NCBI GenBank assembly: GCA_963728965.1
Contig: CAVSMH010000001.1
Location: 62,001 to 126,000, forward strand
DNA length: 64,000 nucleotides
Origin: DASQZT01 sp963728965
GTDB lineage: Bacteria; Acidobacteriota; Terriglobia; Bryobacterales; Bryobacteraceae
Direction: 5' to 3'
Made by a program: the position numbers and the translations under genes. This document shows, in pieces, positions 1 through 9,400 of this stretch (position 1 is the stretch's first letter; each line of letters begins with the position of its first letter). The notes beneath the pieces were generated by a model. That model ran no database searches, was not told where the DNA came from, and saw only the letters and a list, made by a program, of their open reading frames with translations.

Positions 1-33
1 CATTCACGGGACCGAAAAAAAGCGGCGAGGCGG
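1..33. repeat. 33-bp direct repeat, copy 1 (cut by window edge)
   Basis: These 33 bases are identical to 3007-3039, including a run of seven A. The copies diverge immediately afterwards. Copy 1 starts at the window edge, so its left boundary is unknown. The two copies are in the same orientation and bracket the gene at 157-2580. Confidence 0.85.
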
Positions 34-112
34 AGACTCGAGGTGGGCTAGCGGCAATGCGGTTCGATCGGCTTTCTGAGCATCCTGCACACTGGCACCG
101 CGGATGCCGCCT

Positions 113-147
113 CTACGCGACGCGAAGTTCGGCGGCGCCTCGCGTAG
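113..147. terminator. Possible hairpin downstream of the TIGR03437 gene
   Basis: CTACGCGA at 113-120 pairs with TCGCGTAG at 140-147, an 8-bp perfect stem with a GC-rich interior. It lies ten bases beyond the stop codon of the minus-strand gene ending at 157. No T-run follows, so it is at best a weak or Rho-assisted terminator. Confidence 0.3.
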
Positions 148-156
148 TCGTAGGTC

Positions 157-2580
157 CTAGGGCTGAATGGTCAGGTACACTGTCGGTGCGCTCAGCACCG
201 CCCCGAAGTCCAGCCGGATCGGCCGGTCGCCGGAAGGCGTGTCGGGCGGTACCGCAATTCGTACCTGATAGAGACCGGGGGCAACCAGCGCGGCAACGTT
301 CGGAGCGATGGCAGCATTGCCCAGTAACACCCGGAAAGAAGCCGCGACGGCATAGGAGCCAGTAAAATCGGTGTCGGTCGGAAATGCGGGGGTCGTCGGC
401 CCTAGTCCGATCGCGTATAGATCGATGGTCTCCCCGGGTCGCACCGGGCGCACGATCCTGGGATCGTCGGCCGGATTTCCGAGCAGATCTCCGCTCGCGG
501 GATCAACCGCGGTTGCGTAATATCCGCGCGCAGTCGGTATGGAGTAGATGGCAGGGAGGTATTCGAAGGAGCTGACTGTCACCGGGGCCGTGAACTGATT
601 GGACCCGTTCGAAACCATGATCGGGACCGCTCCCTGATGCACACCTGCGGGGACGAGAGCGTCAATCAGGGTTGGACTGACATAGGACAACGGCGCTCGC
701 AGACCGTCGATCAACACGGTGACTCCGCCCAGTGTGGTGGGCAAGGCGGCGTTGGGCTGCGGCTGCCATTGCTGGGTAACCGCGGACAGAGCCGACCCAT
801 AGATCGAGATCCAAGCGCCGGGAGCGATACCGGGCGTGAACGTCCACGGATCGACAATTCCCGACGGGGCGATCGTAGGCGCGGAAATTCCAGGTTGACT
901 CACAAAGATGCGCTGTCCGGCTGCCCAAACCAACCCTGAACGCGACTCAGCGGATAGGTTGGCATCCACCGAAATGGATACCGGTCCCGAGCCGGCTCCA
1001 GATCCCGGCTGCACATGGATCCACTGGTAATCACTAGTGGCCGACCATGAGCATTGGGGCGGCGCAGTCACAATGGCGCTGACGGTGCCAGGAAGCGCAC
1101 TGAAGCCGGAAGCAGGCCTTGCGACCGAGTATTGGCAGGCGGTCGGTGCAATCGAGAGAATCGCCGACGGGACGGAGGAATCCGTAAATAGCGGGATGGA
1201 TGCGCCAATACCCGACTCCCGAGTCGGGGCGAAAGACAGATCGGCGAACGCGGTGCCTTGTGCGGTAAGTCCAGCCGCCGAACTGTATGCGGCCCACAAG
1301 CCGAAGGTGAGCGTCTCGATCGCTACGGGGTCGGTGTTAACGACCTCCCAAAGGGCCGTCGCGGTGCCATTCACGACCGGCAGCTCCGCCAGCGGGATAG
1401 CTCCGTAGCTGAGGTTCGCCGTCGCGCGAGCGGCCGGGACCGCGCCATTGACCCACGGATCGGTCTCGCCGGTCACCAGCACCGCCGGCGGCGACAATGT
1501 GTTTTCGGGCAAGCTGACGGTTGATGCGAACAGCTTCACGCCGGCGGGAAGATTGCGAATCACGGCCTTCAGGCGGGTGCCGAAGTCCGCCAATCCTGGA
1601 TAGTTTCCCTGAAAGCTGCCCGCCGCTTTGAAGATCAGCCCCGACTCGGAGTTGTAAGTCTCGCCAGGAGCCGTCTGCCTGTCGCCGGCAGTGGTGCGGG
1701 ATCTAAATGCAGCCGGAAAATTCTCCGTAAACTGGAAAACCGCAATCGGCGTCAGTCCCTGGCTGACTGGATCGATGAATGTTCCTCCGGCATTGGTGAG
1801 CGGTCCGGTGTTCGCGGGATTCCGTATCGCCGTCTGCAAGCCCGACTGGAAGAACCCATTGATCTGAACCGGATTGGCGACAGGCACAGAGACGCTCCCG
1901 GAGATTTCCAAGCTGGAAGCAACCAGGGTGCTTCCTTGGCTGCAACAGAGGCTGGCGACGTTGGCCCGTAGATTCGTGATCCGAAACACTCGCTGAATGC
2001 CGGCTGTTGCCGGCGCCAGGACGGGAATCCCGCTGAAGACAACCTGATTGGCCATCACCGCCCCGAAGAAGACGTTGACCGGAGGGGTTAGTGCTGTCGG
2101 TGAGCTGCTGGCAATGGGCACACCATCCGGCGACGAGAAGCCATACTGAACGCAACCCCCGGGCCCTGCGCCCAAGGTGTAGTTGTCGCACGCACTTTGC
2201 GATGCTGCCGGCCCGTATCCAGGGACCGGCGCCGCAATGGCGGGATAGGCGCCCGGCTCATCAATCAGCAACATCGCTTCCGAGATATTGGGGCTGAACA
2301 GAATGCGGCTCGCGACGGCGGTCACCAGGCTGACGGTGAATGTAGCCGTGGGGATTGCCGAGCCAGGAGGAAGTGCCTGGCCACCGGTGCAGGTGAGAAC
2401 GATGTCGGCGATCAGCTCTGTCATGCCTTCGGCGCGTAGCGTGGGCGGTCTGGCAGTGGAATTATTAATGCAGCTCAGCGGACCGCCGGAATTGGTGCCT
2501 CCGCCCGGCACCTGCGCGAACGCCGAATTGGAAATGAGGATAAGGCCGAAGGGAAGGATGAATTGATCGAGCAGCGCCAC
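157..2580 (-). CDS. Secreted protein with BACON-like and TIGR03437 C-terminal domains
   Basis: An 807-residue predicted exported protein of unknown function. It starts with GTG at 2580; AGGAGA a few bases upstream supports this start. Residues 1-22 form a hydrophobic signal peptide ending in AFA-Q. The central region is Ser/Thr/Pro/Ala-rich and beta-strand-like. Residues about 480-560 resemble a BACON-type beta-sandwich (CSWSATSDYQWIHV, then a glycine-rich strand and VSQPG). Residues about 575-805 match the Solibacter C-terminal domain TIGR03437 (pattern PGAWISIYGSAL, YVSPTLIDALVP, ETIDLYAIGLGPT). Such proteins are expanded in Solibacter-like Acidobacteria and are thought to be cell-surface or secreted, but no role is established. 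Repeat copies flank the gene on both sides. Confidence 0.9.
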   Translation of the reverse strand: MALLDQFILPFGLILISNSAFAQVPGGGTNSGGPLSCINNSTARPPTLRAEGMTELIADIVLTCTGGQALPPGSAIPTATFTVSLVTAVASRILFSPNISEAMLLIDEPGAYPAIAAPVPGYGPAASQSACDNYTLGAGPGGCVQYGFSSPDGVPIASSSPTALTPPVNVFFGAVMANQVVFSGIPVLAPATAGIQRVFRITNLRANVASLCCSQGSTLVASSLEISGSVSVPVANPVQINGFFQSGLQTAIRNPANTGPLTNAGGTFIDPVSQGLTPIAVFQFTENFPAAFRSRTTAGDRQTAPGETYNSESGLIFKAAGSFQGNYPGLADFGTRLKAVIRNLPAGVKLFASTVSLPENTLSPPAVLVTGETDPWVNGAVPAARATANLSYGAIPLAELPVVNGTATALWEVVNTDPVAIETLTFGLWAAYSSAAGLTAQGTAFADLSFAPTRESGIGASIPLFTDSSVPSAILSIAPTACQYSVARPASGFSALPGTVSAIVTAPPQCSWSATSDYQWIHVQPGSGAGSGPVSISVDANLSAESRSGLVWAAGQRIFVSQPGISAPTIAPSGIVDPWTFTPGIAPGAWISIYGSALSAVTQQWQPQPNAALPTTLGGVTVLIDGLRAPLSYVSPTLIDALVPAGVHQGAVPIMVSNGSNQFTAPVTVSSFEYLPAIYSIPTARGYYATAVDPASGDLLGNPADDPRIVRPVRPGETIDLYAIGLGPTTPAFPTDTDFTGSYAVAASFRVLLGNAAIAPNVAALVAPGLYQVRIAVPPDTPSGDRPIRLDFGAVLSAPTVYLTIQP

Positions 2581-2727
2581 AGGGGTCTCCTAACGTACCT
2601 GCACTTTGACGCGGCCCGGCAAAGATCTTAGCACGCGGCGAGTTCCCGCGTGGGCGGCACTGTATGTGTGGCATCGGCGGATTGGTTAAGCCTAGGCTGC
2701 GGAAGTCGTGGGCTTCCAGTTGTGGGG

Positions 2728-2805
2728 ATGGTATTTGCCGGGGTGGAAGGCCACGACCTGTGGCTGGCGACCGATAACGGGATGATCTTGAAGCTGGTGC
2801 CGTAG
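2728..2805 (+). pseudogene. Possible C-terminal remnant of a beta-propeller-type protein
   Basis: The plus-strand reading ending at TAG 2803-2805 gives a plausible protein tail containing GHDLWLATDNGMILKLVP. The alternation of small, acidic and aromatic residues is like the last blade of a propeller or NHL-type protein. Upstream in the same frame the composition is poor and no start with a ribosome site is visible. I infer a decayed gene end. The call rests on composition and one short match to memory, so it is tentative. Confidence 0.25.
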
Positions 2806-2814
2806 GCCGCCCGC

Positions 2815-2898
2815 GGCCGCGCAGATCTGCGCGGAAAACCGAGCCCGGTTTATTCAAAACAAGGGACTTATTGGATCCCGGCCGCGCAGATCTGCGCG
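2815..2898. repeat. Pair of direct 19-bp repeats, each a near-perfect palindrome
   Basis: GGCCGCGCAGATCTGCGCG occurs at 2815-2833 and again at 2880-2898. The core GCGCAGATCTGCGC is self-complementary. In the first copy the symmetry extends to 18 bp (2817-2834), in the second to 16 bp. The 46 bases between them are less GC-rich than the flanks. Confidence 0.8.
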
Positions 2899-3005
2899 AG
2901 CGGCCCGCCCTGGCGGCGGGCGATGGCACTCCCGGCTGGTTCCAGTATCGCGCGGCGGCCGCGGGGGGAAAGCGACGCCGGGGGGCGAAACGGCTGCAAA
3001 CCATT

Positions 3006-3046
3006 GCATTCACGGGACCGAAAAAAAGCGGCGAGGCGGTGAATGC
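3006..3046. repeat. 33-bp direct repeat, copy 2, inside an 8-bp inverted repeat
   Basis: Bases 3007-3039 repeat bases 1-33 exactly. Here the copy is framed by GCATTCAC (3006-3013) and its exact complement GTGAATGC (3039-3046), giving a stem with a 25-base interior. Copy 1 has lost the right arm. This looks like a small dispersed element or hairpin repeat. Confidence 0.7.
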
Positions 3047-3170
3047 CTCCTTGGGTCGCCCACAACGGGGACGGTCAGATCGAGTCCTGACTTTTCGGTG
3101 CTGATATGGTGCCGGCCTGCGATGTTTCTTCGAGGGGAGGGGGAATATCCTGAAATAAGAGGATAAAAAG

Positions 3171-3518
3171 GTGCGGAACTTAGTGATTCTGGCCGCCGTC
3201 ATCGTGGCGGGCGGTTTGTGGTCCCTGTTCGCAGCCGACTCGGTCATCCCGCGCATGGAGCGGGTGGAGCCGGGGATCGCCCAAGCGGGCGACACCCTGA
3301 AAGTCACCGGCGAGAACCTGGATCGGGCCAATGTGAAGGCGTTATACCTGACCGACGGAAAGAAGGATACCCAGGTAATCATCATCGAAGAGTCGGCCAG
3401 CCACATTCTCTTCCAGGTCCCGACCGGGACCGTTGCCGGGCGGCTCGCCCTGATGGTGTTGACTGCCGGCGAAACTCCCAAACTGATCGAAGAGCCGGTG
3501 AAGGTGACGATCCAATAA
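3171..3518 (+). CDS. Small secreted protein with one IPT/TIG-like domain
   Basis: A 115-residue predicted exported protein starting with GTG, preceded by AAGAGG about eight bases upstream. Residues 1-22 form a hydrophobic signal peptide. The mature part (about 28-113) looks like a single immunoglobulin-like IPT/TIG fold: PRMERVEPGIAQAGDTLKV, then GENLDRANV and a terminal EPVKVTIQ strand. IPT/TIG folds occur in transcription factors and bacterial surface proteins. As a lone domain the function cannot be assigned; binding or periplasmic scaffolding is a guess. It converges on the GH2 gene with 28 bases between stops. Confidence 0.8.
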   Translation: MRNLVILAAVIVAGGLWSLFAADSVIPRMERVEPGIAQAGDTLKVTGENLDRANVKALYLTDGKKDTQVIIIEESASHILFQVPTGTVAGRLALMVLTAGETPKLIEEPVKVTIQ

Positions 3519-3546
3519 GCGGGCGGACCGACGGGTGCGCGTGGGG

Positions 3547-5334
3547 CTAGCGGCCGGGCGCCAGGGCGATCAGCTTCTGATGGAGTTCGGCCAGGCGGGC
3601 GGCGTCGAACTTCACGACCTTGCGGTCGTAGGTCATCAGGCCGTTGACTTCGCCTTCGACGTCGGTGGTCTGGGTGTAGACGGCGGCGGCGAGGCCTTCG
3701 CGCACCAGGGGCTGGAGCTTGTCGATCAGGTCCTCATAGCCGGCTTGCAGTTTGGCGCGGTCCTCGAAGGTGCGGTAGCCCCAGTTGCGCTTGTTCCACC
3801 AGAGGTGATCGTCGAGGGGGAGGCCGAGGCCGCCGAATTCACCCAAGACGGAAATGCGGTCGGGCATGAGGGGAAACATGCCGGGGCCGGGGTAGACGTG
3901 CATATCTTTGAAGTCGCCAAAGCCGCGGTCTTCCCAGCCGCTGGGACCATCGACGAGACGGGAGGGGTCGAGCGACTTCACCAGCTTGAGCACGTCGTTG
4001 GTGGCATGCTGGCCCCAACCCTCGTTGAAGGGCACCCAGGCGATGACGCTGGGGGAATTGGCGAGGCCATGGACGAGGGCGCGGAGTTCGCGCTCGAAGG
4101 CGGCAGCTTCATCGGCAGTGAACACGGCGTCCTCGGCATTGCCCTTGCGGACGGAGGTGGACCGGCCGCGCTCCGTGGCGCTGGGCATATCCTGCCAGAC
4201 CAGAAAGCCGAGGCGGTCGCACCAGTAGTACCAGCGGGCGGGCTCCACTTTCACGTGCTTGCGGCACATGTTGAAGCCCAGTTTCTTCAGGGTCTCGATG
4301 TCGGAGCGGAGGGCTTCGTCGGTGGGGGCGGTGTAGAGGCCGTCGGGCCACCAGCCCTGGTCGAGGGGGCCGATGAGGAAGAGGGGCAGATGGTTGAGGG
4401 CGATGCGGTTGTGACCGGCGGCATCTTTGGCCATCTCCACCTGGCGCATGGCGAAGTAGCTGGTGACGGCGTCACCGGAGCGGAGCTTGACATCGAGGTC
4501 GTAGAGGGTGGGGGAATCGGGGGTCCAGGCGGCCAGCATGCGGATGGGCAGGCGGACTTCGGTTCCAGTCTTACCGGAAATGCTGCCCATGACGACACCC
4601 TTCAGGCGGGCGGTGGCGGTGAATTCGGCGGCGGCGCTGCTCTGGACGGTGAGGCGCAACTGGCGCGCGTCGATATCGGGGACGAAGGCAAGCTCGCGGA
4701 TGTGCACGGCGGGGACAGGCTCGAGCCAGACGGTTTGCCAGATGCCGGAGACGGCCGTATACCAGATGCCGTTGGGTTCGAGGACCTGTTTGCCGCGGGG
4801 GTGGAGGCTGGCATCGGTGGGGTCCCAGACGGCGACGGCGAGTTCCTGCGGGGCGGAGCCTGGTTTGAGGGCGCCGGTAATGTCGAAGGAAAAGGCGTCG
4901 TACCCGCCTTGGTGGCTGCCGACGGATTTGCCGTTGACGAAGACTTCCGCGCTCCAGTCGACGGCGCCGAAGTGGAGGAGGAGGCGCTCGCTTTTCCCGT
5001 GGGTGGCGGTAAAGGTGCGGCGGTACCAGAGACGCTCGTCGGGGCGGAGGGGGCGCTTGACGCCGGAGAGGGCGGATTCGATGGCGAAGGGAACGAGGAT
5101 GTCGCCGGCGAAACGGGCGGGGCGGGCGGCGTCTTTGGGAGCGATGGCGTAGTCCCAGAGACCGTTGAGGTTGGTCCATTTGGCGCGGGTCATTTGAGGG
5201 CGCGGATATTCGGGGAGGGGATGGTCCGCACGGACCTGGCCGGTCCAGGGAGTGGTGAGGGGATTGTCGGCGGGCTTCCAGGTCTGGGCGGGGAGGAGGA
5301 GGCAGGAGAGGAAGAGGGCGACGGGGAAGCGCAT
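3547..5334 (-). CDS. Secreted glycoside hydrolase family 2 (beta-galactosidase/glucuronidase type)
   Basis: A 595-residue retaining glycosidase predicted to act in the periplasm or outside the cell. I place the start at 5334 because it begins a clear signal peptide (MRFPVALFLSCLLLPAQ). An upstream in-frame start at 5451 would overlap the LysR gene and add an Arg/Pro-rich tail. Domain order follows GH2: sugar-binding jelly roll (about 40-190, GLWDYAIAP, WYRRTF), Ig-like sandwich (about 190-290), TIM barrel (about 290-595). The expected acid/base is Glu438 (PFNEGWGQ) and the nucleophile Glu499 (LGEFGG). GH2 enzymes cleave beta-galactosides, glucuronides or mannosides; the substrate is not readable here. 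It sits 32 bases after the LysR gene on the same strand. Confidence 0.9.
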   Translation of the reverse strand: MRFPVALFLSCLLLPAQTWKPADNPLTTPWTGQVRADHPLPEYPRPQMTRAKWTNLNGLWDYAIAPKDAARPARFAGDILVPFAIESALSGVKRPLRPDERLWYRRTFTATHGKSERLLLHFGAVDWSAEVFVNGKSVGSHQGGYDAFSFDITGALKPGSAPQELAVAVWDPTDASLHPRGKQVLEPNGIWYTAVSGIWQTVWLEPVPAVHIRELAFVPDIDARQLRLTVQSSAAAEFTATARLKGVVMGSISGKTGTEVRLPIRMLAAWTPDSPTLYDLDVKLRSGDAVTSYFAMRQVEMAKDAAGHNRIALNHLPLFLIGPLDQGWWPDGLYTAPTDEALRSDIETLKKLGFNMCRKHVKVEPARWYYWCDRLGFLVWQDMPSATERGRSTSVRKGNAEDAVFTADEAAAFERELRALVHGLANSPSVIAWVPFNEGWGQHATNDVLKLVKSLDPSRLVDGPSGWEDRGFGDFKDMHVYPGPGMFPLMPDRISVLGEFGGLGLPLDDHLWWNKRNWGYRTFEDRAKLQAGYEDLIDKLQPLVREGLAAAVYTQTTDVEGEVNGLMTYDRKVVKFDAARLAELHQKLIALAPGR

Positions 5335-5366
5335 ACCGGGATTGTAACCGGTGGCAAGGCGGACAG

Positions 5367-6242
5367 CTATGCCGCCAGGAGGGCGAGGAACGATTCGGCG
5401 GCGCGGGAGAGTTTTTTCCGCTTGAGGTGGATGATGCCGACGGGGCGGCACAATTCCGGGGCCTGAAGCGAGGCGGTGGCGAGCCGGCCCTGGACGATTT
5501 CGGCCTGCATGGTGCGCGCCGGGAGAATGCTGATGCCGGAGCCCAGCGCCACGGCCTCTTTGACCATCTGGATGTTATCGAATTGCATGACGAGGTGGAC
5601 TTCGACGCCATGAGTGCGGAAGAAGCGGTCGAGCTCGCGGCGGATGGGGAGTTCCTCATCGAAGCCGATGAAGTTTTCACCCTGGAGGTCCTGGGGCTGC
5701 ACTTCGGGGCGGGAAGCGAGGACGTGGCCGGGGGGCAAGGCGATCTGCATCTGTTCGGCGCGCCAGGGGATGGCAGCGATTTCGCGGCTCGGCTCGGGAT
5801 AGCTGACCAGGCCGAGTTCGGCCTCGCCGTTGCGGACGGCCTCATAGATACGGTCGGGGCGCATGTATTCGACGTGCAGCTGGGCATCGGGATGGAGGGT
5901 GAGAAACTCCTGCTGGATGCGGCTCATTTCGGAGAGGCCGACGGAGTAGATGGAAGCGACGCGCAAGGTTCCGGTGACATCGCCCTTCAAGGAATCGAGG
6001 GCGGTTTCGAGCTGTTCCTCGCGGCGCAGGACGTCGCGGCAGAAGCCGGCATAGAGGCGGCCGGCCTCGGTCAGTTCGAGCGGGCGTTTGCTGCGGTCGA
6101 AGAGGGGGGAGCCGAGGCGACGTTCCACCTCCTGCACGTGCTGGCTAGCGGCGGACTGGCTGACGCCGCATTGTGCGGCGCCGCGGCTCATGCTGCGGGA
6201 AGCAGCTATCTCCTTGAAGAGTTTCAGTTCCCAAAGGACCAC
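5367..6242 (-). CDS. LysR-family transcriptional regulator
   Basis: A 291-residue LysR-type regulator. The N-terminal winged helix-turn-helix (about 1-60) shows SRGAAQCGVSQSAASQHVQE followed by LEXXLGSPLFDR-type residues; the rest is a periplasmic-binding-like effector domain (about 88-285). The start codon is GTG at 6242; an ATG just upstream is out of frame. The gene is divergent from gltBD and precedes the GH2 gene by 32 bases. In Bacillus subtilis the LysR protein GltC is divergent from and activates gltAB, so control of gltBD is a reasonable inference. Control of the GH2 gene is the alternative. The effector is unknown. Confidence 0.92.
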   Translation of the reverse strand: MVLWELKLFKEIAASRSMSRGAAQCGVSQSAASQHVQEVERRLGSPLFDRSKRPLELTEAGRLYAGFCRDVLRREEQLETALDSLKGDVTGTLRVASIYSVGLSEMSRIQQEFLTLHPDAQLHVEYMRPDRIYEAVRNGEAELGLVSYPEPSREIAAIPWRAEQMQIALPPGHVLASRPEVQPQDLQGENFIGFDEELPIRRELDRFFRTHGVEVHLVMQFDNIQMVKEAVALGSGISILPARTMQAEIVQGRLATASLQAPELCRPVGIIHLKRKKLSRAAESFLALLAA

Positions 6243-6272
6243 GGGAACAGGATAGCATAAGGGGAGCTAATG

Positions 6273-6306
6273 TTGGCAAGCAAATCTTTTTGTATTGCCT
6301 TATAAT
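6273..6306 (+). promoter_or_regulatory. Candidate gltB promoter with overlapping dyad
   Basis: TATAAT at 6301-6306 is a perfect -10 match, about 95 bases before the gltB start. TTGGCA at 6273-6278 resembles a -35 box, but the 22-base spacer is long, as often seen where an activator is needed. GGCAA (6275-6279) and TTGCC (6295-6299) form a dyad with 15 bases between, lying across the promoter spacer. It could be the binding site of the divergent LysR protein. Confidence 0.35.
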
Positions 6307-6400
6307 CAAGAGACTGATACACTAACCGCAAGGCAACCGCCAATCGGTGTGCAGCGGCACGGGAGTACCCTCCCTGGCCGTGGCTTTTCGCGAGACTACC

Positions 6401-9400
6401 ATGAACAACTCTGAACAAGCGAGCGGTCTACCTCCGGCGCAGGGTCTGTACGACCCGCGGTTCGAGCACGATGCCTGCGGCATCGGGTTTGTCGCCAACC
6501 TGCGCGGCCACAAGTCGCACGACATTATCGTGAAGGGCATTCAGGTTCTGGTGAACCTGACGCATCGCGGGGCGTGCGGGTGCGATCCGGAGACGGGCGA
6601 CGGGGCAGGGGTGCTGATCCAGATTCCTCACAAATTCTTCGCGAGGGAGTGCGCGAAGCTGGGGTTCACGCTGCCACCGGCGGGCGAGTACGGGGTGGGG
6701 ATGGTGTTTCTGCCGGTGGAGCCGCAGCCGCGCCTGACCTGCGAAGGGATCATCGAGCGGATCGCCCGGGAAGAGGGGTTGAATGTCCTGGGATGGCGGG
6801 ACACGCCGATCGAGGGGTCGGCGATCGGGCGGGTGGCGCGGGTGTCGCAGCCGTACATCGAGCAGGTGTTCGTGAGCCGCGGGAAAGGGATGACGGAGGA
6901 CCAGCTCGAGCGCAAACTGTACGTGGTGAGGAAGCGGGCGGAAGTGGAAGTAGGGGCATCGGATGTGCCGGACAAGGAGTTTTTCTACCTGCCCTCGCTT
7001 TCGGCGCGGACGATCGTATATAAGGGTCTGCTGCTGGCGCCGCAGATTGCGAACTTCTATCCGGAGCTGAGCGATCCGGACGTGGTGAGCGCGCTGTGCC
7101 TGGTGCATCAGCGGTTCTCGACGAACACGTTTCCGACCTGGCAACTGGCGCACCCGTTCCGGTACATCGCGCACAACGGGGAGATCAACACGTTGCGGGG
7201 CAACGTGAACTGGATGCACGCGCGGCAGTCGATTCTGTCATCGCCGCTGTTCGGGGACGACATCAAGAAGCTGTTCCCGGTGATCCAGCCGGGGGGCAGC
7301 GATTCGGCGGCGTTCGACAATGCGCTCGAACTGCTGGTGATGTCGGGGCGGGGGATTGCGCACGCGATGGCCATGCTGATACCGGAAGCGTGGACGAAGA
7401 ACCGTCACATGAACCCGCAGAAGCGGGCGTTTTACGAATACCACGCGTCGCTGATGGAGCCGTGGGACGGTCCGGCGGCGATCGCCTTCACGGACGGGCG
7501 ATCGATTGGGGCGACGCTCGACCGCAACGGGCTGCGTCCGGCGCGGTACCTGGTGACGCAGGACGACCTGGTGGTGATGGCGTCGGAGACCGGGGTTTTG
7601 CCGATCAAGCCGGAAGAAGTGAAGTTGAAGGGGCGGCTGCAGCCGGGAAAGATGCTGCTGGTGGATACGGTGGAGGGGCGGATCATCTCGGACCGGGAGT
7701 TGAAGTCGCGGCTGTACGGACGCAATCCGTACCAGCTCTGGCTGAAGGAGAACCAGATCACGCTGGACAAACTGGCCGACCCGCCGCGGGAGCACGGGGT
7801 GGATCCGGAAACGCTGCTGATGCGGCAGCGGGCGTTCGGCTACACCGACGAAGACATCCGGATGATCCTGGCGCCGATGGCGGAAAAAGGCGAGGAGCCG
7901 ATAGGCTCGATGGGAACGGACACGCCGCTGGCTTGCCTTTCCGAGAAACCGCAACCGCTGTTCCACTATTTCAAGCAACTGTTCGCGCAGGTGACGAATC
8001 CGCCCATCGATCCGATTCGGGAAGAGATGGTGATGTCGCTGACCAGCTACATCGGGACGGAGCGCAACATCCTGGACGAAACGCCGCAGCACTGCCACAC
8101 GTTGAAGCTGCCGCATCCGATTCTGACGAACCGGGACCTGGAAAAACTGCGGCGGGTATCGCAAGGGGATTTCCTGGCGACGACGCTGACGATGCTGTTT
8201 CCGGTGAAAGACGGGGAGAAAGGGCTGGAGAGCGCGCTGAACCAGCTTTCGAAGCGGGCGTCGCTGGCCATCAAGTCGGGATACACGCTGCTGATTCTGT
8301 CGGACCGGGGCTTTGACGAAGACTATGCGCCGATTCCGAGCCTGCTGGCGCTGGCGGCGATTCACAACCACCTGGTGCGGGAAGAGACGCGGACGCAGGT
8401 GGCGCTGATCATCGAATCGGGCGAGCCCCGGGAAGTGATGCACTTCGCGCTGCTGATCGGCTACGGGGCGAGCGCGGTGAATCCGTACCTGGCGCTGGAG
8501 ACGGTGGGCAATAACGGGGCGGCGGCGAACTTCATCAAGGCGATCAACAAGGGGCTGCTGAAGACGTTCTCGAAGATGGGGATTTCGACGCTGCAGAGTT
8601 ACCGCGGGGCGCAGGTGTTCGAAGCCATCGGGCTGAACCGGAAATTCGTGGACCGGTACTTCACGGGGACGGTGTCGCGGGTGGAAGGGGTAGGGCTGGG
8701 AGTGATCGCGGAGGAAGCGATTCGCAAGCACCGGCACGCATTCCACCCGATCACGCAGTTCGATACGGAGCTGGCGGTGGGCGGCAACTATCACTACCGG
8801 GTGCGCGGCGAGTATCACCGGCTGAACCCGCAGACGATCGCCAAGCTGCAACACGCGGTGCGGCAGGAGAGCTTCGCGACGTTCCAGGAGTACACGGACC
8901 TGGTGGATGACGAGAGCCGCCAGCTCTGCACGCTGCGCGGGCTGCTGGGCATCAAGCAGTCCGAGGAGCCGATTCCGCTGGAGGAAGTGGAACCGGCGCG
9001 GGAGATCGTGAAGCGCTTCGCGACGGGAGCGATGTCGTTCGGATCGATTTCGAAAGAGGCGCACGAGACGCTGGCCATCGCCATGAACCGGATCGGCGGC
9101 AAGTCGAATACGGGCGAGGGCGGGGAAGACGAGGCGCGGTTGAAGGACAACCGGCGGAGCGCGGTGAAGCAGGTGGCTTCGGGGCGATTCGGGGTGACGG
9201 CGAATTACCTGGTGAACGCGGAGGAATTGCAGATCAAGATGGCGCAGGGGGCCAAGCCCGGGGAAGGGGGCCAGCTTCCGGGTCACAAAGTGGATGAGAC
9301 GATCGCGCGGGTGCGGCATTCGATACCGGGGGTGGGGCTGATTTCGCCGCCGCCGCATCACGATATCTACTCGATCGAAGACCTGGCGCAGTTGATTTAC

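Larger units (their letters stand above)
2581..3170. other. Gene-poor 590-bp stretch with repeats and a possible gene tail
   Basis: I see no convincing intact gene here. The stretch holds a possible C-terminal coding remnant (2728-2805), two copies of a palindromic GATC-centred sequence (2815-2898) and the second copy of the 33-bp repeat (3006-3046). The long minus-strand open frame crossing it has arginine/proline-rich composition typical of a GC-driven shadow frame. The last 50 bases form the leader of the gene at 3171. Confidence 0.6.

Noticed and set aside
3535..5466. Long open frame antisense to the GH2 gene
   Set aside because: Its translation is Gly/Ala/Glu-rich without domains, and the opposite strand has an intact signal peptide and both catalytic Glu motifs. 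It is a by-product of high GC codon usage.
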